Source of the DNA: Bradyrhizobium cenepequi
GTDB lineage: Bacteria > Pseudomonadota > Alphaproteobacteria > Rhizobiales > Xanthobacteraceae
Direction: 5' to 3'
NCBI RefSeq assembly: GCF_020329485.1
Contig: NZ_JAGKJI010000021.1
Location: 50,930 to 114,929, forward strand
Length of the DNA: 64,000 bases
Shown: piece after piece, positions 53,486 through 61,644 of the stretch
Layout: each line of letters opens with the position of its first letter
Position numbering within the stretch: the stretch's first letter is position 1
Translations under genes and position numbers: made by a program
The notes under the pieces: generated by a model
The model's input: only the letters and a program-made list of their open reading frames with translations
What the model was told of the DNA's origin: nothing
The model's database searches: none

Positions 53486-53884
53486 ATGTCAACGCACGAT
53501 CCGATCTCCGATCTCATCACCCGCATCCGCAACGCGCAGATGCGCTCGAAGTCCAAGGTCTCGACCCCGGGCTCGAAGATGCGCCAGAGCGTTCTCGAAG
53601 TGCTGAAGGCGGAAGGCTATATCCGCGGCTACGCCAGCGTCGAGCATTCGTCCGGCCGCAGCGAGCTCGAGATTGAATTGAAGTATTTCGACGGCGAGCC
53701 CGTCATCCGCGAGATCGAGCGCGTCTCGAAGCCGGGCCGCCGGGTCTACACCTCGGTGAAGAACCTGCCGCGGGTGAACAACGGTCTCGGCATTTCCGTA
53801 TTGTCGACGCCGAAGGGAATCATGGCCGACCACGACGCGCGCGACGCGAATGTTGGCGGTGAAGTTCTCTTCACGGTGTTCTGA
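53486..53884 (+). CDS. rpsH: 30S ribosomal protein S8
   Basis: 132 residues: THDPISDLITRIRNAQMRSK, then RRVYTSVKNLPRVNNGLGIS and VLSTPKGIMADHDARDANVG, ending GEVLFTVF. It binds the 16S central domain and in E. coli represses the spc operon by binding the rplE region; the same layout is kept here. The stop is 14 bases from rplF. Confidence 0.99.
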   Translation: MSTHDPISDLITRIRNAQMRSKSKVSTPGSKMRQSVLEVLKAEGYIRGYASVEHSSGRSELEIELKYFDGEPVIREIERVSKPGRRVYTSVKNLPRVNNGLGISVLSTPKGIMADHDARDANVGGEVLFTVF

Positions 53885-53898
53885 GGAAGGATTTAGCC

Positions 53899-54432
53899 AT
53901 GTCACGTGTTGGCAAAAGGCCTGTGACGATCCCGTCGGGTGTGACGGCGACCGTCGATGGGCAGACGGTGAAGGTGAAGGGGCCGAAGGGCCAGCTTCAG
54001 TTCGTCGTGCATGACGACGTCGAGGTGAAGTTCGAGAACGGCCAGGTCACGGTCGCTCCGCGCATAAAGACCAACCGCGCGCAGGCGATGTACGGCACCG
54101 CGCGTGCCCAGGTCGCCAACCTCGTCGAAGGCGTCACCAAGGGTTTCGAGAAGAAGCTCGAAATCACCGGCGTCGGCTACCGTGCCGCGATGCAGGGCAA
54201 GAACCTGCAGCTCGCGCTCGGCTACAGCCACGACGTCGTCTACGCGATCCCGGACGGTATCTCGATCGCGGTGCCGAAGCCGACCGAGATCACGATCACG
54301 GGTATCGATCCCCAGCGCGTGGGGCAGGTCGCGGCCGAGATCCGCGCCTATCGTCCGCCGGAGCCCTACAAGGGCAAGGGCGTGAAGTACGCCAACGAAT
54401 TCATCTTCCGTAAGGAAGGCAAGAAGAAGTAA
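53899..54432 (+). CDS. rplF: 50S ribosomal protein L6
   Basis: 177 residues: MSRVGKRPVTIPSGVTATVD, GYRAAMQGKNLQLALGYSHD, and the C-terminal RPPEPYKGKGVKYANEF, the L6 signature 1. It supports the sarcin-ricin loop near the factor-binding site. Confidence 0.99.
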   Translation: MSRVGKRPVTIPSGVTATVDGQTVKVKGPKGQLQFVVHDDVEVKFENGQVTVAPRIKTNRAQAMYGTARAQVANLVEGVTKGFEKKLEITGVGYRAAMQGKNLQLALGYSHDVVYAIPDGISIAVPKPTEITITGIDPQRVGQVAAEIRAYRPPEPYKGKGVKYANEFIFRKEGKKK

Positions 54433-54443
54433 CGGAGCCGGTC

Positions 54444-54803
54444 ATGTCACTGAAGGTTACCAATGCCCGGCGCAAGCAACGCGTACGGTTGGCGCTGCGC
54501 CGTTCCGGGGGCGGCCGTCCGCGCCTGTCGGTGTTCCGCTCGTCCAAGCACATCTACGCCCAGGTGATCGACGATCAGAAGGGCGAGACGCTGGCGTCCG
54601 CCTCGTCGCTCGAGAAGACGATGCGCGACGGCGCCAATACCGGCGCCAACATCGATGCGGCCAAGGCCGTCGGCAAGCTGCTCGCCGAGCGCGCCACGCA
54701 GAAGGGTGTCAAGGAAGTCGTGTTCGACCGCGGCGCCTATCTGTACCACGGGCGCGTCAAGGCGCTCGCAGATGCCGCGCGCGAGGGTGGACTGAGCTTC
54801 TAA
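54444..54803 (+). CDS. rplR: 50S ribosomal protein L18
   Basis: 119 residues: NARRKQRVRLALRRSGGGRP, RLSVFRSSKHIYAQVIDDQK, VVFDRGAYLYHGRVKALADA, ending AREGGLSF. It joins 5S rRNA to the large subunit together with L5. Eleven bases after rplF. Confidence 0.99.
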   Translation: MSLKVTNARRKQRVRLALRRSGGGRPRLSVFRSSKHIYAQVIDDQKGETLASASSLEKTMRDGANTGANIDAAKAVGKLLAERATQKGVKEVVFDRGAYLYHGRVKALADAAREGGLSF

Positions 54804-54861
54804 GAGTTTCGAACGGATATTAGGACTGAGGCACAAGCCTCTCTAGAGATTGGAAAACACC

Positions 54862-55437
54862 ATGGCAGGTGAACGCGAACGCGGCGGACGCGAACGGAGC
54901 AGGGAGCGCGAGGAGCGCGACAGCGAGTTCGTCGACAAGCTCGTGCACATCAATCGCGTGGCGAAGGTCGTCAAGGGCGGTAAGCGCTTCGGCTTTGCGG
55001 CGCTGGTTGTGATCGGCGACCAGAAGGGCCGGGTCGGTTTCGGCCACGGCAAGGCGCGCGAAGTGCCGGAAGCGATCCGCAAGGCAACCGAGGCCGCCAA
55101 GCGCAACCTGACCCGCGTGGCGCTGCGTGAAGGCCGTACGCTGCATCACGACATCGCCGGCCGTCACGGCGCCGGCCGCGTCTACCTGCGCGCCGCGCCG
55201 GCCGGTACCGGCATTATCGCCGGCGGCCCGATGCGCGCTGTGTTCGAGACGCTCGGCATCCAGGACGTGGTGGCGAAGTCGATTGGCTCGTCGAATCCGT
55301 ACAACATGGTTCGCGCCACTTTCAACGCGCTGAAGAACCAGGATTCGCCGCGTTCTGTTGCCGCGCGCCGCAACATCAAGGTGTCCACCCTGCAGGCCCG
55401 CCGCGTCGGCGGCGATGCCGAAGTGGTGGCTGAATAA
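54862..55437 (+). CDS. rpsE: 30S ribosomal protein S5
   Basis: 191 residues from the ATG at 54862; a TTG at 54850 is in frame but lacks a ribosome site. The N-terminus is an Arg/Glu-rich extension (GERERGGRERSREREERD) that E. coli S5 lacks. The double-stranded RNA-binding part has DKLVHINRVAKVVKGGKRFG, and GRHGAGRVYLRAAPAGTGII, the S5 signature, follows. It is part of the mRNA entry site. Confidence 0.98.
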   Translation: MAGERERGGRERSREREERDSEFVDKLVHINRVAKVVKGGKRFGFAALVVIGDQKGRVGFGHGKAREVPEAIRKATEAAKRNLTRVALREGRTLHHDIAGRHGAGRVYLRAAPAGTGIIAGGPMRAVFETLGIQDVVAKSIGSSNPYNMVRATFNALKNQDSPRSVAARRNIKVSTLQARRVGGDAEVVAE

Positions 55438-55475
55438 CCCGCGCTAAGGCAGCGCGCTATCTGGAGTTCTAAGAG

Positions 55476-55670
55476 ATGGCCCAGGCCGCAAAGACGATCA
55501 AGGTCGAGCAGATCGGCAGCCCGATTCGCCGCCATCATTCGCAGCGTTCGACGCTGATCGGCCTCAAGCTCAACAAGATCGGCCGGGTTGCCGAGCATCA
55601 GGATACTCCTGAGGTTCGCGGCATGATCAGCAAGGTTCAACACCTCGTCCGCATCGTCGGCGAAGGTTAA
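55476..55670 (+). CDS. rpmD: 50S ribosomal protein L30
   Basis: 64 residues: KTIKVEQIGSPIRRHHSQRS, LIGLKLNKIGRVAEHQDTPE, VRGMISKVQHLVRIV. The short bacterial form. A GGAG site precedes the ATG and 20 bases separate it from rplO. Confidence 0.98.
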   Translation: MAQAAKTIKVEQIGSPIRRHHSQRSTLIGLKLNKIGRVAEHQDTPEVRGMISKVQHLVRIVGEG

Positions 55671-55690
55671 GATAGACAAGGAGAAGGGCG

Positions 55691-56179
55691 ATGAAGCTCA
55701 GCGAGATCGCCGACAATCCCGGTTCGCGCAAGAAGCGCATGCGCATCGGCCGTGGCATCGGCTCAGGCAAGGGCAAGACCGGCGGCCGTGGCGGCAAGGG
55801 TCAGACCGCGCGTACGGGCGTGCGCATCAAGGGCTTTGAGGGCGGCCAGATGCCGCTGCATCGCCGCCTGCCCAAGCGCGGGTTCAACAACATCTTCAGG
55901 CTCGAGTTTGCCGAGATCAATCTCGATCGCCTGCAGCAGGCGGTCGACACCAAACAACTCGACACCGGAGCAACCGTGAACGCGGAAGCGCTGGTGAAGG
56001 CGGGCGTGCTGCGCCGCGCCAAGGACGGCGTGCGGCTGCTCGGCCGCGGGGAGCTCACGGCCAAGCTCAACATCGAGGTGCACGGCGCCTCCAAATCCGC
56101 GGTCGCCGCGGTGGAGAAGGCCGGTGGCACGGTGAAGATCCTGGCGCCCGCCAAGAAGGAAGAAGGCGAGGCGGCGTAA
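55691..56179 (+). CDS. rplO: 50S ribosomal protein L15
   Basis: 162 residues. Begins MKLSEIADNPGSRKKRMRIG; the Gly-rich part GRGIGSGKGKTGGRGGKGQ leads into the 23S contact loop KGFEGGQMPLHRRLPKRGFN. The C-terminal Lys/Ala/Glu tail is a little longer than in E. coli. A hairpin lies between it and secY. Confidence 0.98.
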   Translation: MKLSEIADNPGSRKKRMRIGRGIGSGKGKTGGRGGKGQTARTGVRIKGFEGGQMPLHRRLPKRGFNNIFRLEFAEINLDRLQQAVDTKQLDTGATVNAEALVKAGVLRRAKDGVRLLGRGELTAKLNIEVHGASKSAVAAVEKAGGTVKILAPAKKEEGEAA

Positions 56180-56268
56180 CATCTGCGTCATTGCCTGCCT
56201 CACGCGGGCAGGGACGGCAGAGAACATTGGACTTATCGAAGCCGAGCACCAAATGATGTCCGGTGTCT

Positions 56269-56294
56269 GCCGATGTCCCATGGGGGACGTCGGC
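56269..56294 (+). promoter_or_regulatory. 11-bp hairpin just upstream of secY
   Basis: GCCGATGTCCC (56269-56279), loop ATGG, GGGACGTCGGC (56284-56294), one G-T pair. It ends 28 bases before the secY start in a 143-base spacer, with no T-run, and may adjust secY translation or mRNA processing relative to the ribosomal genes. Confidence 0.45.
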
Positions 56295-56322
56295 GTGAGG
56301 CCTCCGGGAGAAAGCCAAGAAT

Positions 56323-57657
56323 ATGGTCTCAGCAGCGGAACAACTTGCAGCCAACCTCAATTTCGGCGCTCTGGCGAAGGCCGAAGAGCTGAAGAAGCGC
56401 ATCTGGTTCACGCTGGGTGCGCTGCTTGTTTATCGGCTCGGCACCTACATCCCGCTGCCCGGCATCGACCCCAACGTGTGGGAGCAGGTGTTCCGCTCAC
56501 AGGCCGGCGGCATCCTCGGCATGTTCAACATGTTCGCCGGCGGCGGCATCCACCGCATGGCGATCTTCGCGCTGAACATCATGCCGTACATCTCGGCATC
56601 GATCATCATCCAGCTCCTGACCACGGTCTCGCCGCAGCTCGAGGCTCTGAAGAAGGAAGGCGAGGCTGGCCGCAAGACGCTGAACCAGTACACGCGCTAT
56701 CTCACCGTGATCCTGGCCGCGTTCCAGTCTTACGGCATCGCGGTGGGACTCGAGGGCGCCGGCAACGTCGTCACCGATCCCGGCATGTTCTTCCGTCTCT
56801 CGACCGCGATCACGCTGACCGGCGGCACCATGTTCCTGATGTGGCTGGGCGAACAGATCACCTCGCGCGGCATCGGCAACGGCATCTCGCTGATCATTCT
56901 GGCCGGCATTGTCGCGGAACTGCCGGCGGCGCTAGCCAATATGCTCGAACTCGGCCGCCAGGGGGCGATGTCGACCGGGCTGATCCTGATCGTGATCGTG
57001 ATGGCGGTCGCCGTGATCGCCTTCATCGTCTTCATGGAGCGCGCGCAGCGGCGGCTTCTGATCCAGTATCCGAAGCGCCAGGTCGGCAACAAGATGTTCG
57101 AGGGCCAGTCCTCGCATCTGCCGCTCAAGCTCAACACCTCGGGCGTGATTCCGCCGATCTTCGCGTCCTCGCTGCTGTTGCTTCCGGCCACGCTTGCGAA
57201 CTTCAATGTCGCCTCGGGGGGGCCGGAATGGCTGCAATGGATCACCACCCAGCTGAGCCATGGCCGGCCGCTGTTCCTGGTGCTCTATCTCGCACTGATC
57301 GTGTTCTTCGCCTTCTTCTACACCGCGATCGTGTTCAACCCGACCGAGACAGCCGACAATCTGAAGAAGCATGGCGGCTTCATCCCGGGCATCCGGCCCG
57401 GCGAGCGCACTGCGGAATATATCGACTACGTGCTGTCGCGCATCACGGTGGTCGGCGCGATCTATCTTGCGATCGTATGTCTCATTCCGGAGATTCTGAT
57501 TTCCTACGCCTCCGTGCCGTTCTACTTTGGCGGTACCTCGCTTCTGATCGTGGTCAGCGTGACCATGGATACGGTGGCGCAGGTTCAGGGCTATCTGCTC
57601 GCGCACCAGTATGAGGGGCTGATCAGGAAGTCCAAGCTCAGGGGACGCCGCCGCTAA
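56323..57657 (+). CDS. secY: Preprotein translocase subunit SecY
   Basis: 444 residues with ten membrane helices. N-terminal helix start KKRIWFTLGALLVYRLGTYI then PLPGIDPNVWEQVF; SecY signatures SASIIIQLLTTVSPQLEALK and FNPTETADNLKKHGGFIPGI. It forms the protein-conducting channel with SecE (21263) and SecG. Unlike E. coli there is no rpmJ after it; adk follows instead, as is normal in alphaproteobacteria. Confidence 0.99.
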   Translation: MVSAAEQLAANLNFGALAKAEELKKRIWFTLGALLVYRLGTYIPLPGIDPNVWEQVFRSQAGGILGMFNMFAGGGIHRMAIFALNIMPYISASIIIQLLTTVSPQLEALKKEGEAGRKTLNQYTRYLTVILAAFQSYGIAVGLEGAGNVVTDPGMFFRLSTAITLTGGTMFLMWLGEQITSRGIGNGISLIILAGIVAELPAALANMLELGRQGAMSTGLILIVIVMAVAVIAFIVFMERAQRRLLIQYPKRQVGNKMFEGQSSHLPLKLNTSGVIPPIFASSLLLLPATLANFNVASGGPEWLQWITTQLSHGRPLFLVLYLALIVFFAFFYTAIVFNPTETADNLKKHGGFIPGIRPGERTAEYIDYVLSRITVVGAIYLAIVCLIPEILISYASVPFYFGGTSLLIVVSVTMDTVAQVQGYLLAHQYEGLIRKSKLRGRRR

Positions 57658-57736
57658 CGATGCGGAATGCGGGCGGCGCAAACGTCAAAACCAAGGGTGT
57701 GCGGATTGCGCTCACCAAGCCGGGGGGCGAAAAATC

Positions 57737-58591
57737 ATGAGATTCATCCTGTTGGGGCCGCCGGGCTCGGGCAAGGGAACCCAGGCCCAGCGGCTGGTTC
57801 AGAAATACGGCATTGTCCAGCTCTCAACCGGCGAGATGCTGCGCGCCGCGGTTGCCGCCGGCACGCCGGTCGGCCTGCAGGCCAAGGACATCATGGCCGC
57901 TGGCGGGCTGGTGCCGGACGAGATCGTGATCGACATCATCTCCGATCGGATCGATCAGCCCGACGCCAGGAAAGGGTTCATCCTCGACGGCTTTCCGCGC
58001 ACGGTGCCACAGGCCGAGGCGCTGGATGAACTTCTAAAGAAGAAGCGCCTCAAGCTCGACGCCGTCATCGAACTGCGCGTCAATGAGAGCGCGCTGCTCG
58101 ATCGGGTCGAGAAGCGCGCCGCCGAAACGCGGGCGCGCGGCGAGGAAGTGCGTGCCGACGATACGCCGGAAGTGCTGACCAAGCGGCTGGCGAGCTACCG
58201 CGCCCAGACCGAGCCGCTGATTCATTATTATTCCGAGCGCCGCAAGCTGCTCACCGTAGATGGCATGATGGCCATCGAACACGTCACAGGCGAGATCAAC
58301 CGGATTCTGGAGGCGATCGGCGCCACGGAACCCAAGGCGGCTCGTCGGGCCTCTCCGGCCAAGCGCTCCGCCGCTGGAATCGCCCGGAAGGGAACCAAGG
58401 CGCCCGCCAAGAAGGGGGCCGCCAAGGGTGGCGGCAAGGGAACCAAGAAGGCCGCCAGCTCCGCCCGGAAGACCCGCAAAACGGTTTCCAAGGCTGCCAA
58501 GGCGAGGCGTGTCGGCAAGGCCAAGAAGGCGGTGAGGCAAGCCGCAAAACGGCCTGCAAAAAAGCTCACGAAAAAGCGAGCTAAGCGCTAG
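57737..58591 (+). CDS. adk: Adenylate kinase with a histone-H1-like basic C-terminal tail
   Basis: 284 residues, where bacterial adenylate kinases have about 190-217. The kinase core (1-195) is the short form: P-loop FILLGPPGSGKGTQAQRLVQ, STGEMLRAAVAAGTPVG, FILDGFPRTVPQAEAL, and a short lid (RVEKRAAETRARGEEVRADD) without the zinc-binding cysteines. From about residue 200 the protein becomes a Lys/Arg/Ala-rich tail with repeated AKK, KGTK and RKT units, resembling the C-terminus of histone H1 and of bacterial H1-like proteins. The core makes ADP from ATP and AMP; the tail may bind nucleic acid. The frame is continuous to the TAG. Confidence 0.95.
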   Translation: MRFILLGPPGSGKGTQAQRLVQKYGIVQLSTGEMLRAAVAAGTPVGLQAKDIMAAGGLVPDEIVIDIISDRIDQPDARKGFILDGFPRTVPQAEALDELLKKKRLKLDAVIELRVNESALLDRVEKRAAETRARGEEVRADDTPEVLTKRLASYRAQTEPLIHYYSERRKLLTVDGMMAIEHVTGEINRILEAIGATEPKAARRASPAKRSAAGIARKGTKAPAKKGAAKGGGKGTKKAASSARKTRKTVSKAAKARRVGKAKKAVRQAAKRPAKKLTKKRAKR

Positions 58592-58778
58592 GAGCGGTTG
58601 ACGAAACCGACATGAATCCTTTAATAAGCCTCGCATCCAAGTCGGATAGTTTTATGACGATGCCGGGCCCCGAAGGAACGAGGGGAGGGCGTCGTGTTCG
58701 CGTTTGTGGACGCCTGCCCGAGATAGCAGAGATCTAGGAAGCACCGGTCCAATGGATCGGCGACAGGAGAAGAAGGCC

Positions 58779-59147
58779 GTGGCCCGTATTGCCGGCGTGA
58801 ATATTCCAACCAATAAGCGCGTGCTGATCGCGCTTCAGTACATCCATGGCATCGGCCAGAAGAATGCGGCCGACATCATTGAGAAGGTCAAGATCCCGCT
58901 GGAGCGTCGCGTCAGCCAGTTGACCGACCAGGAAGTGTTGCAGATCCGCGAAGTGATCGACCGCGACTACGTTGTGGAGGGCGACCTTCGCCGTGAGACC
59001 GGCATCAACATCAAGCGGCTGATGGACCTCGGCTGCTATCGTGGCCTGCGCCATCGCCGTGGCCTGCCGGTGCGCGGCCAGCGCACCCACACCAATGCGC
59101 GCACGCGCAAGGGGCCGGCCAAGGCGATCGCCGGCAAGAAGAAGTAG
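58779..59147 (+). CDS. rpsM: 30S ribosomal protein S13
   Basis: 122 residues from the GTG at 58779 (MARIAGVNIPTNKRVLIALQ), with GGAGAAG upstream; the frame is open to 58704 but the extra residues are not S13-like. Contains YIHGIGQKNAADIIEKVKIP and the C-terminal RGLPVRGQRTHTNARTRKGP that touches P-site tRNA. A small palindromic repeat follows. Confidence 0.98.
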   Translation: MARIAGVNIPTNKRVLIALQYIHGIGQKNAADIIEKVKIPLERRVSQLTDQEVLQIREVIDRDYVVEGDLRRETGINIKRLMDLGCYRGLRHRRGLPVRGQRTHTNARTRKGPAKAIAGKKK

Positions 59148-59153
59148 GATTTT

Positions 59154-59217
59154 GCGAATAGCGAATGGTGAATAGCGAATAGAACTATTCGCTATTCGCC
59201 ACTCACCATTCGCTTTT
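59154..59217. repeat. GAATAGCGA-type palindrome after rpsM (copy B)
   Basis: GAATAGCGAATAG (59170-59182) is inverted with CTATTCGCTATTC (59185-59197) and the outer GCGAATGG (59161-59168) with CCATTCGC (59206-59213); CTTTTT follows, so in the transcript it could also end or pause transcription. It lies seven bases after the rpsM stop and fills most of the rpsM-rpsK gap. Confidence 0.75.
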
Positions 59218-59272
59218 TACAGGTGTAGCCGCTGGCACTACGGCGGCGTTGAGATCATAGGAAAGGTTTGGA

Positions 59273-59662
59273 ATGGGCAAGGAAGCCACCCGCGTACGCC
59301 GCCGCGAACGCAAGAACATCGCCTCCGGCATCGCGCATGTGAATTCATCGTTCAACAACACCACGATCACCATCACCGACGCCCAAGGCAACACCATTGC
59401 CTGGTCTTCCGCCGGCACGATGGGTTTCAAGGGGTCGCGCAAGTCGACTCCCTATGCCGCGCAGGTCGCGGCGGAGGACGTTTCCAAGAAGGCGCAGGAG
59501 CATGGCATGCGCACGCTGGAAGTCGAAGTCGCCGGTCCCGGTTCGGGCCGCGAGTCGGCGCTCCGCGCGCTGCAGGCTGCGGGCTTCACCGTCACCTCGA
59601 TCCGCGACGTGACAACGATCCCGCACAATGGCTGCCGTCCGCGCAAGCGCCGGCGCGTTTGA
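59273..59662 (+). CDS. rpsK: 30S ribosomal protein S11
   Basis: 129 residues: VRRRERKNIASGIAHVNSSF, NNTTITITDAQGNTIAWSSA, MRTLEVEVAGPGSGRESALR, ending IPHNGCRPRKRRRV. It lines the E-site mRNA path on the platform. It comes after a repeat-filled 125-base gap instead of the close spacing seen elsewhere. Confidence 0.99.
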   Translation: MGKEATRVRRRERKNIASGIAHVNSSFNNTTITITDAQGNTIAWSSAGTMGFKGSRKSTPYAAQVAAEDVSKKAQEHGMRTLEVEVAGPGSGRESALRALQAAGFTVTSIRDVTTIPHNGCRPRKRRRV

Positions 59663-59786
59663 TGGTTGGTCGCGGGGCGGCGGTTGCCGTCTCGCGATTG
59701 TTTTTGGAATTGACCGCGCGGACTAATCCGCGACGCCAGTAAGTTGATGTCGACTGGCCCAAATCGACTTCACCACGGGTGACACA

Positions 59787-60806
59787 GTGACGATCCAGAA
59801 GAATTGGCAGGAACTTATTCGACCGAACAAGCTGCAGGTAACGGCCGGCTCCGATGCCGCGCGGTTTGCGACCGTTGTCGCCGAGCCGCTCGAGCGTGGC
59901 TTCGGCCAGACGCTCGGCAACGCGCTGCGCCGCATCCTGTTGTCCTCGCTGCAGGGCGCGGCGGTGCAGTCGGTGCATATCGACGGCGTGCTGCACGAGT
60001 TCTCCTCGATTGCGGGCGTCCGCGAGGACGTCACCGACATCGTCCTCAACATCAAGGACATCTCGATCAAGATGCAGGGCGAAGGCCCCAAGCGCATGGT
60101 CGTGAAGAAGCAGGGTCCGGGCGTCGTCACCGCCGGCGACATCCAGACCGTCGGCGACGTCGTGGTGCTCAATCCCGATCTTGCGCTCTGCACCTTGGAC
60201 GAGGGCGCCGAGATCCGCATGGAGTTCACGGTCTCGACCGGCAAGGGCTATGTGCCCGCCGAGCGCAACAGGCCTGAGGACGCGCCAATCGGCCTGATCC
60301 CGGTCGACAGCCTGTTCTCGCCGGTGCGCAAGGTCTCCTACAAGGTCGAGAACACCCGCGAGGGGCAGATCCTCGACTATGACAAGCTGACCATGACGAT
60401 CGAGACCAACGGCGCGATCACACCGGAGGATTCGGTCGCTTACGCCGCTCGTATCCTGCAGGATCAGCTCAACGTGTTCGTCAATTTCGAGGAGCCGCGC
60501 AAGGAAGTCACGCAGGAGATCATCCCCGATCTCGCTTTCAACCCGGCCTTCCTCAAGAAGGTCGACGAGCTGGAGCTGTCAGTGCGTTCGGCCAACTGCC
60601 TGAAGAACGACAACATCGTTTATATCGGCGACCTCGTGCAGAAGTCGGAAGCAGAAATGCTCCGCACCCCGAACTTCGGCCGCAAGTCGCTGAACGAGAT
60701 CAAGGAAGTGCTGGCCCAGATGGGTCTGCATCTCGGCATGGAAGTGCCGGGCTGGCCGCCGGAGAACATCGACGAGCTCGCCAAGCGCTTCGAGGATCAC
60801 TACTAA
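59787..60806 (+). CDS. rpoA: DNA-directed RNA polymerase subunit alpha
   Basis: 339 residues from a GTG at 59787 (MTIQKNWQELIRPNKLQVTA). The N-terminal dimerisation domain has PLERGFGQTLGNALRRILLS. The C-terminal domain has LELSVRSANCLKNDNIVYIG with the arginine that contacts UP elements and activators, then TPNFGRKSLNEIKEVLAQMG. It nucleates RNA polymerase assembly with the RpoB and RpoC encoded upstream. Confidence 0.99.
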   Translation: MTIQKNWQELIRPNKLQVTAGSDAARFATVVAEPLERGFGQTLGNALRRILLSSLQGAAVQSVHIDGVLHEFSSIAGVREDVTDIVLNIKDISIKMQGEGPKRMVVKKQGPGVVTAGDIQTVGDVVVLNPDLALCTLDEGAEIRMEFTVSTGKGYVPAERNRPEDAPIGLIPVDSLFSPVRKVSYKVENTREGQILDYDKLTMTIETNGAITPEDSVAYAARILQDQLNVFVNFEEPRKEVTQEIIPDLAFNPAFLKKVDELELSVRSANCLKNDNIVYIGDLVQKSEAEMLRTPNFGRKSLNEIKEVLAQMGLHLGMEVPGWPPENIDELAKRFEDHY

Positions 60807-60866
60807 GCGAATAGGGGTGACGAATAGCGAGTAGAAAACTACTCGCCATTCTCAACTCGCCATCCT
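60806..60866. repeat. GAATAGCGA-type palindrome after rpoA (copy C)
   Basis: GCGAGTAG-AAAA-CTACTCGC forms an 8-bp hairpin at 60827-60846, flanked by the related GCGAATAG and CGAATAGCG motifs. It abuts the rpoA stop directly and lies 75 bases ahead of rplQ. Confidence 0.75.
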
Positions 60867-60940
60867 GGGCGAACGCAGGAAGCCCACCTGAGAAACATGT
60901 CCGACGAACCGTCGTGACAATCGAACGAGAGGAATAGATC

Positions 60941-61357
60941 ATGCGTCACGGAAGGGTTCATCGGAAGCTCAATCGCACGGCCGAGCATCGGCGCGCGATG
61001 TTCGCCAACATGGCGGCGGCCTTGATCAAGCACGAGCAGATCGTCACCACGCTGCCGAAGGCCAAGGAGCTGCGTCCGATCGTCGAGAAGCTCGTCACGC
61101 TCGGCAAGAAGGGCGGGCTCGCGCTGCGTCGCCAGGCGATCTCGGAGCTTCGTGACGTCGACATGGTCAAGAAGCTGTTCGACACGCTGGCGCCCCGCTA
61201 CAAGGATCGCCAGGGCGGCTATACCCGCATCATCAAGGCCGGCTTCCGCTATGGCGACAACGCCGCGATGGCCGTCATCGAGTTCGTCGACCGCGACGTC
61301 GACGCCAAGGGCCAGGACTCCGGCCCGGTGCAGGAAAAGGAAGCCGAGGCGGCGTAA
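60941..61357 (+). CDS. rplQ: 50S ribosomal protein L17
   Basis: 138 residues: MRHGRVHRKLNRTAEHRRAM, FANMAAALIKHEQIVTTLPK, AKELRPIVEKLVTLGKKGGL. The C-terminal 20 residues are an acidic Gln/Glu/Ala extension common in alphaproteobacteria. It is the last gene of the alpha operon; a terminator follows. Confidence 0.99.
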   Translation: MRHGRVHRKLNRTAEHRRAMFANMAAALIKHEQIVTTLPKAKELRPIVEKLVTLGKKGGLALRRQAISELRDVDMVKKLFDTLAPRYKDRQGGYTRIIKAGFRYGDNAAMAVIEFVDRDVDAKGQDSGPVQEKEAEAA

Positions 61358-61382
61358 GTCGCTTCGATCTTGAAGAGTTGTC

Positions 61383-61410
61383 AAAGCGGCGCCATCGAGT
61401 GCCGCTTTTT
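61383..61410 (+). terminator. Intrinsic terminator of the ribosomal cluster
   Basis: AAAGCGGC (61383-61390), 10-base loop, GCCGCTTT (61401-61408) and further T, 26 bases after the rplQ stop. It closes the long translation cluster. Confidence 0.85.
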
Positions 61411-61430
61411 CGTTTCTGAGCGTAGGCCCC

Positions 61431-61515
61431 GTAGGATGGGTAGAGCGCAGGGAAACCCATCGCGACGAAACAAGCCGCGCGAATGATGGGTTTCGCTGCG
61501 CTCTACCCATCCTAC
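61431..61515. repeat. Palindromic repeat, 31-bp arms (copy 2)
   Basis: Arm 61431-61461 (GTAGGATGGGTAGAGCGCAG...) is inverted with 61485-61515, one mismatch at 61451. It is the same element as 16754-16840; the loop sequence shows it is turned the other way round. Confidence 0.9.
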
Positions 61516-61644
61516 GATCTGTTGCGCGCCGCTTTTCATTTTTGCACGGATACCTTGGCGCGGTGTCAGCCATGCTGCATCGGGCAATTGCGTCCGTGTC
61601 TCGGGCTTCCGATATCCCCGTGATCGAATTTACGGAGATAGAGC

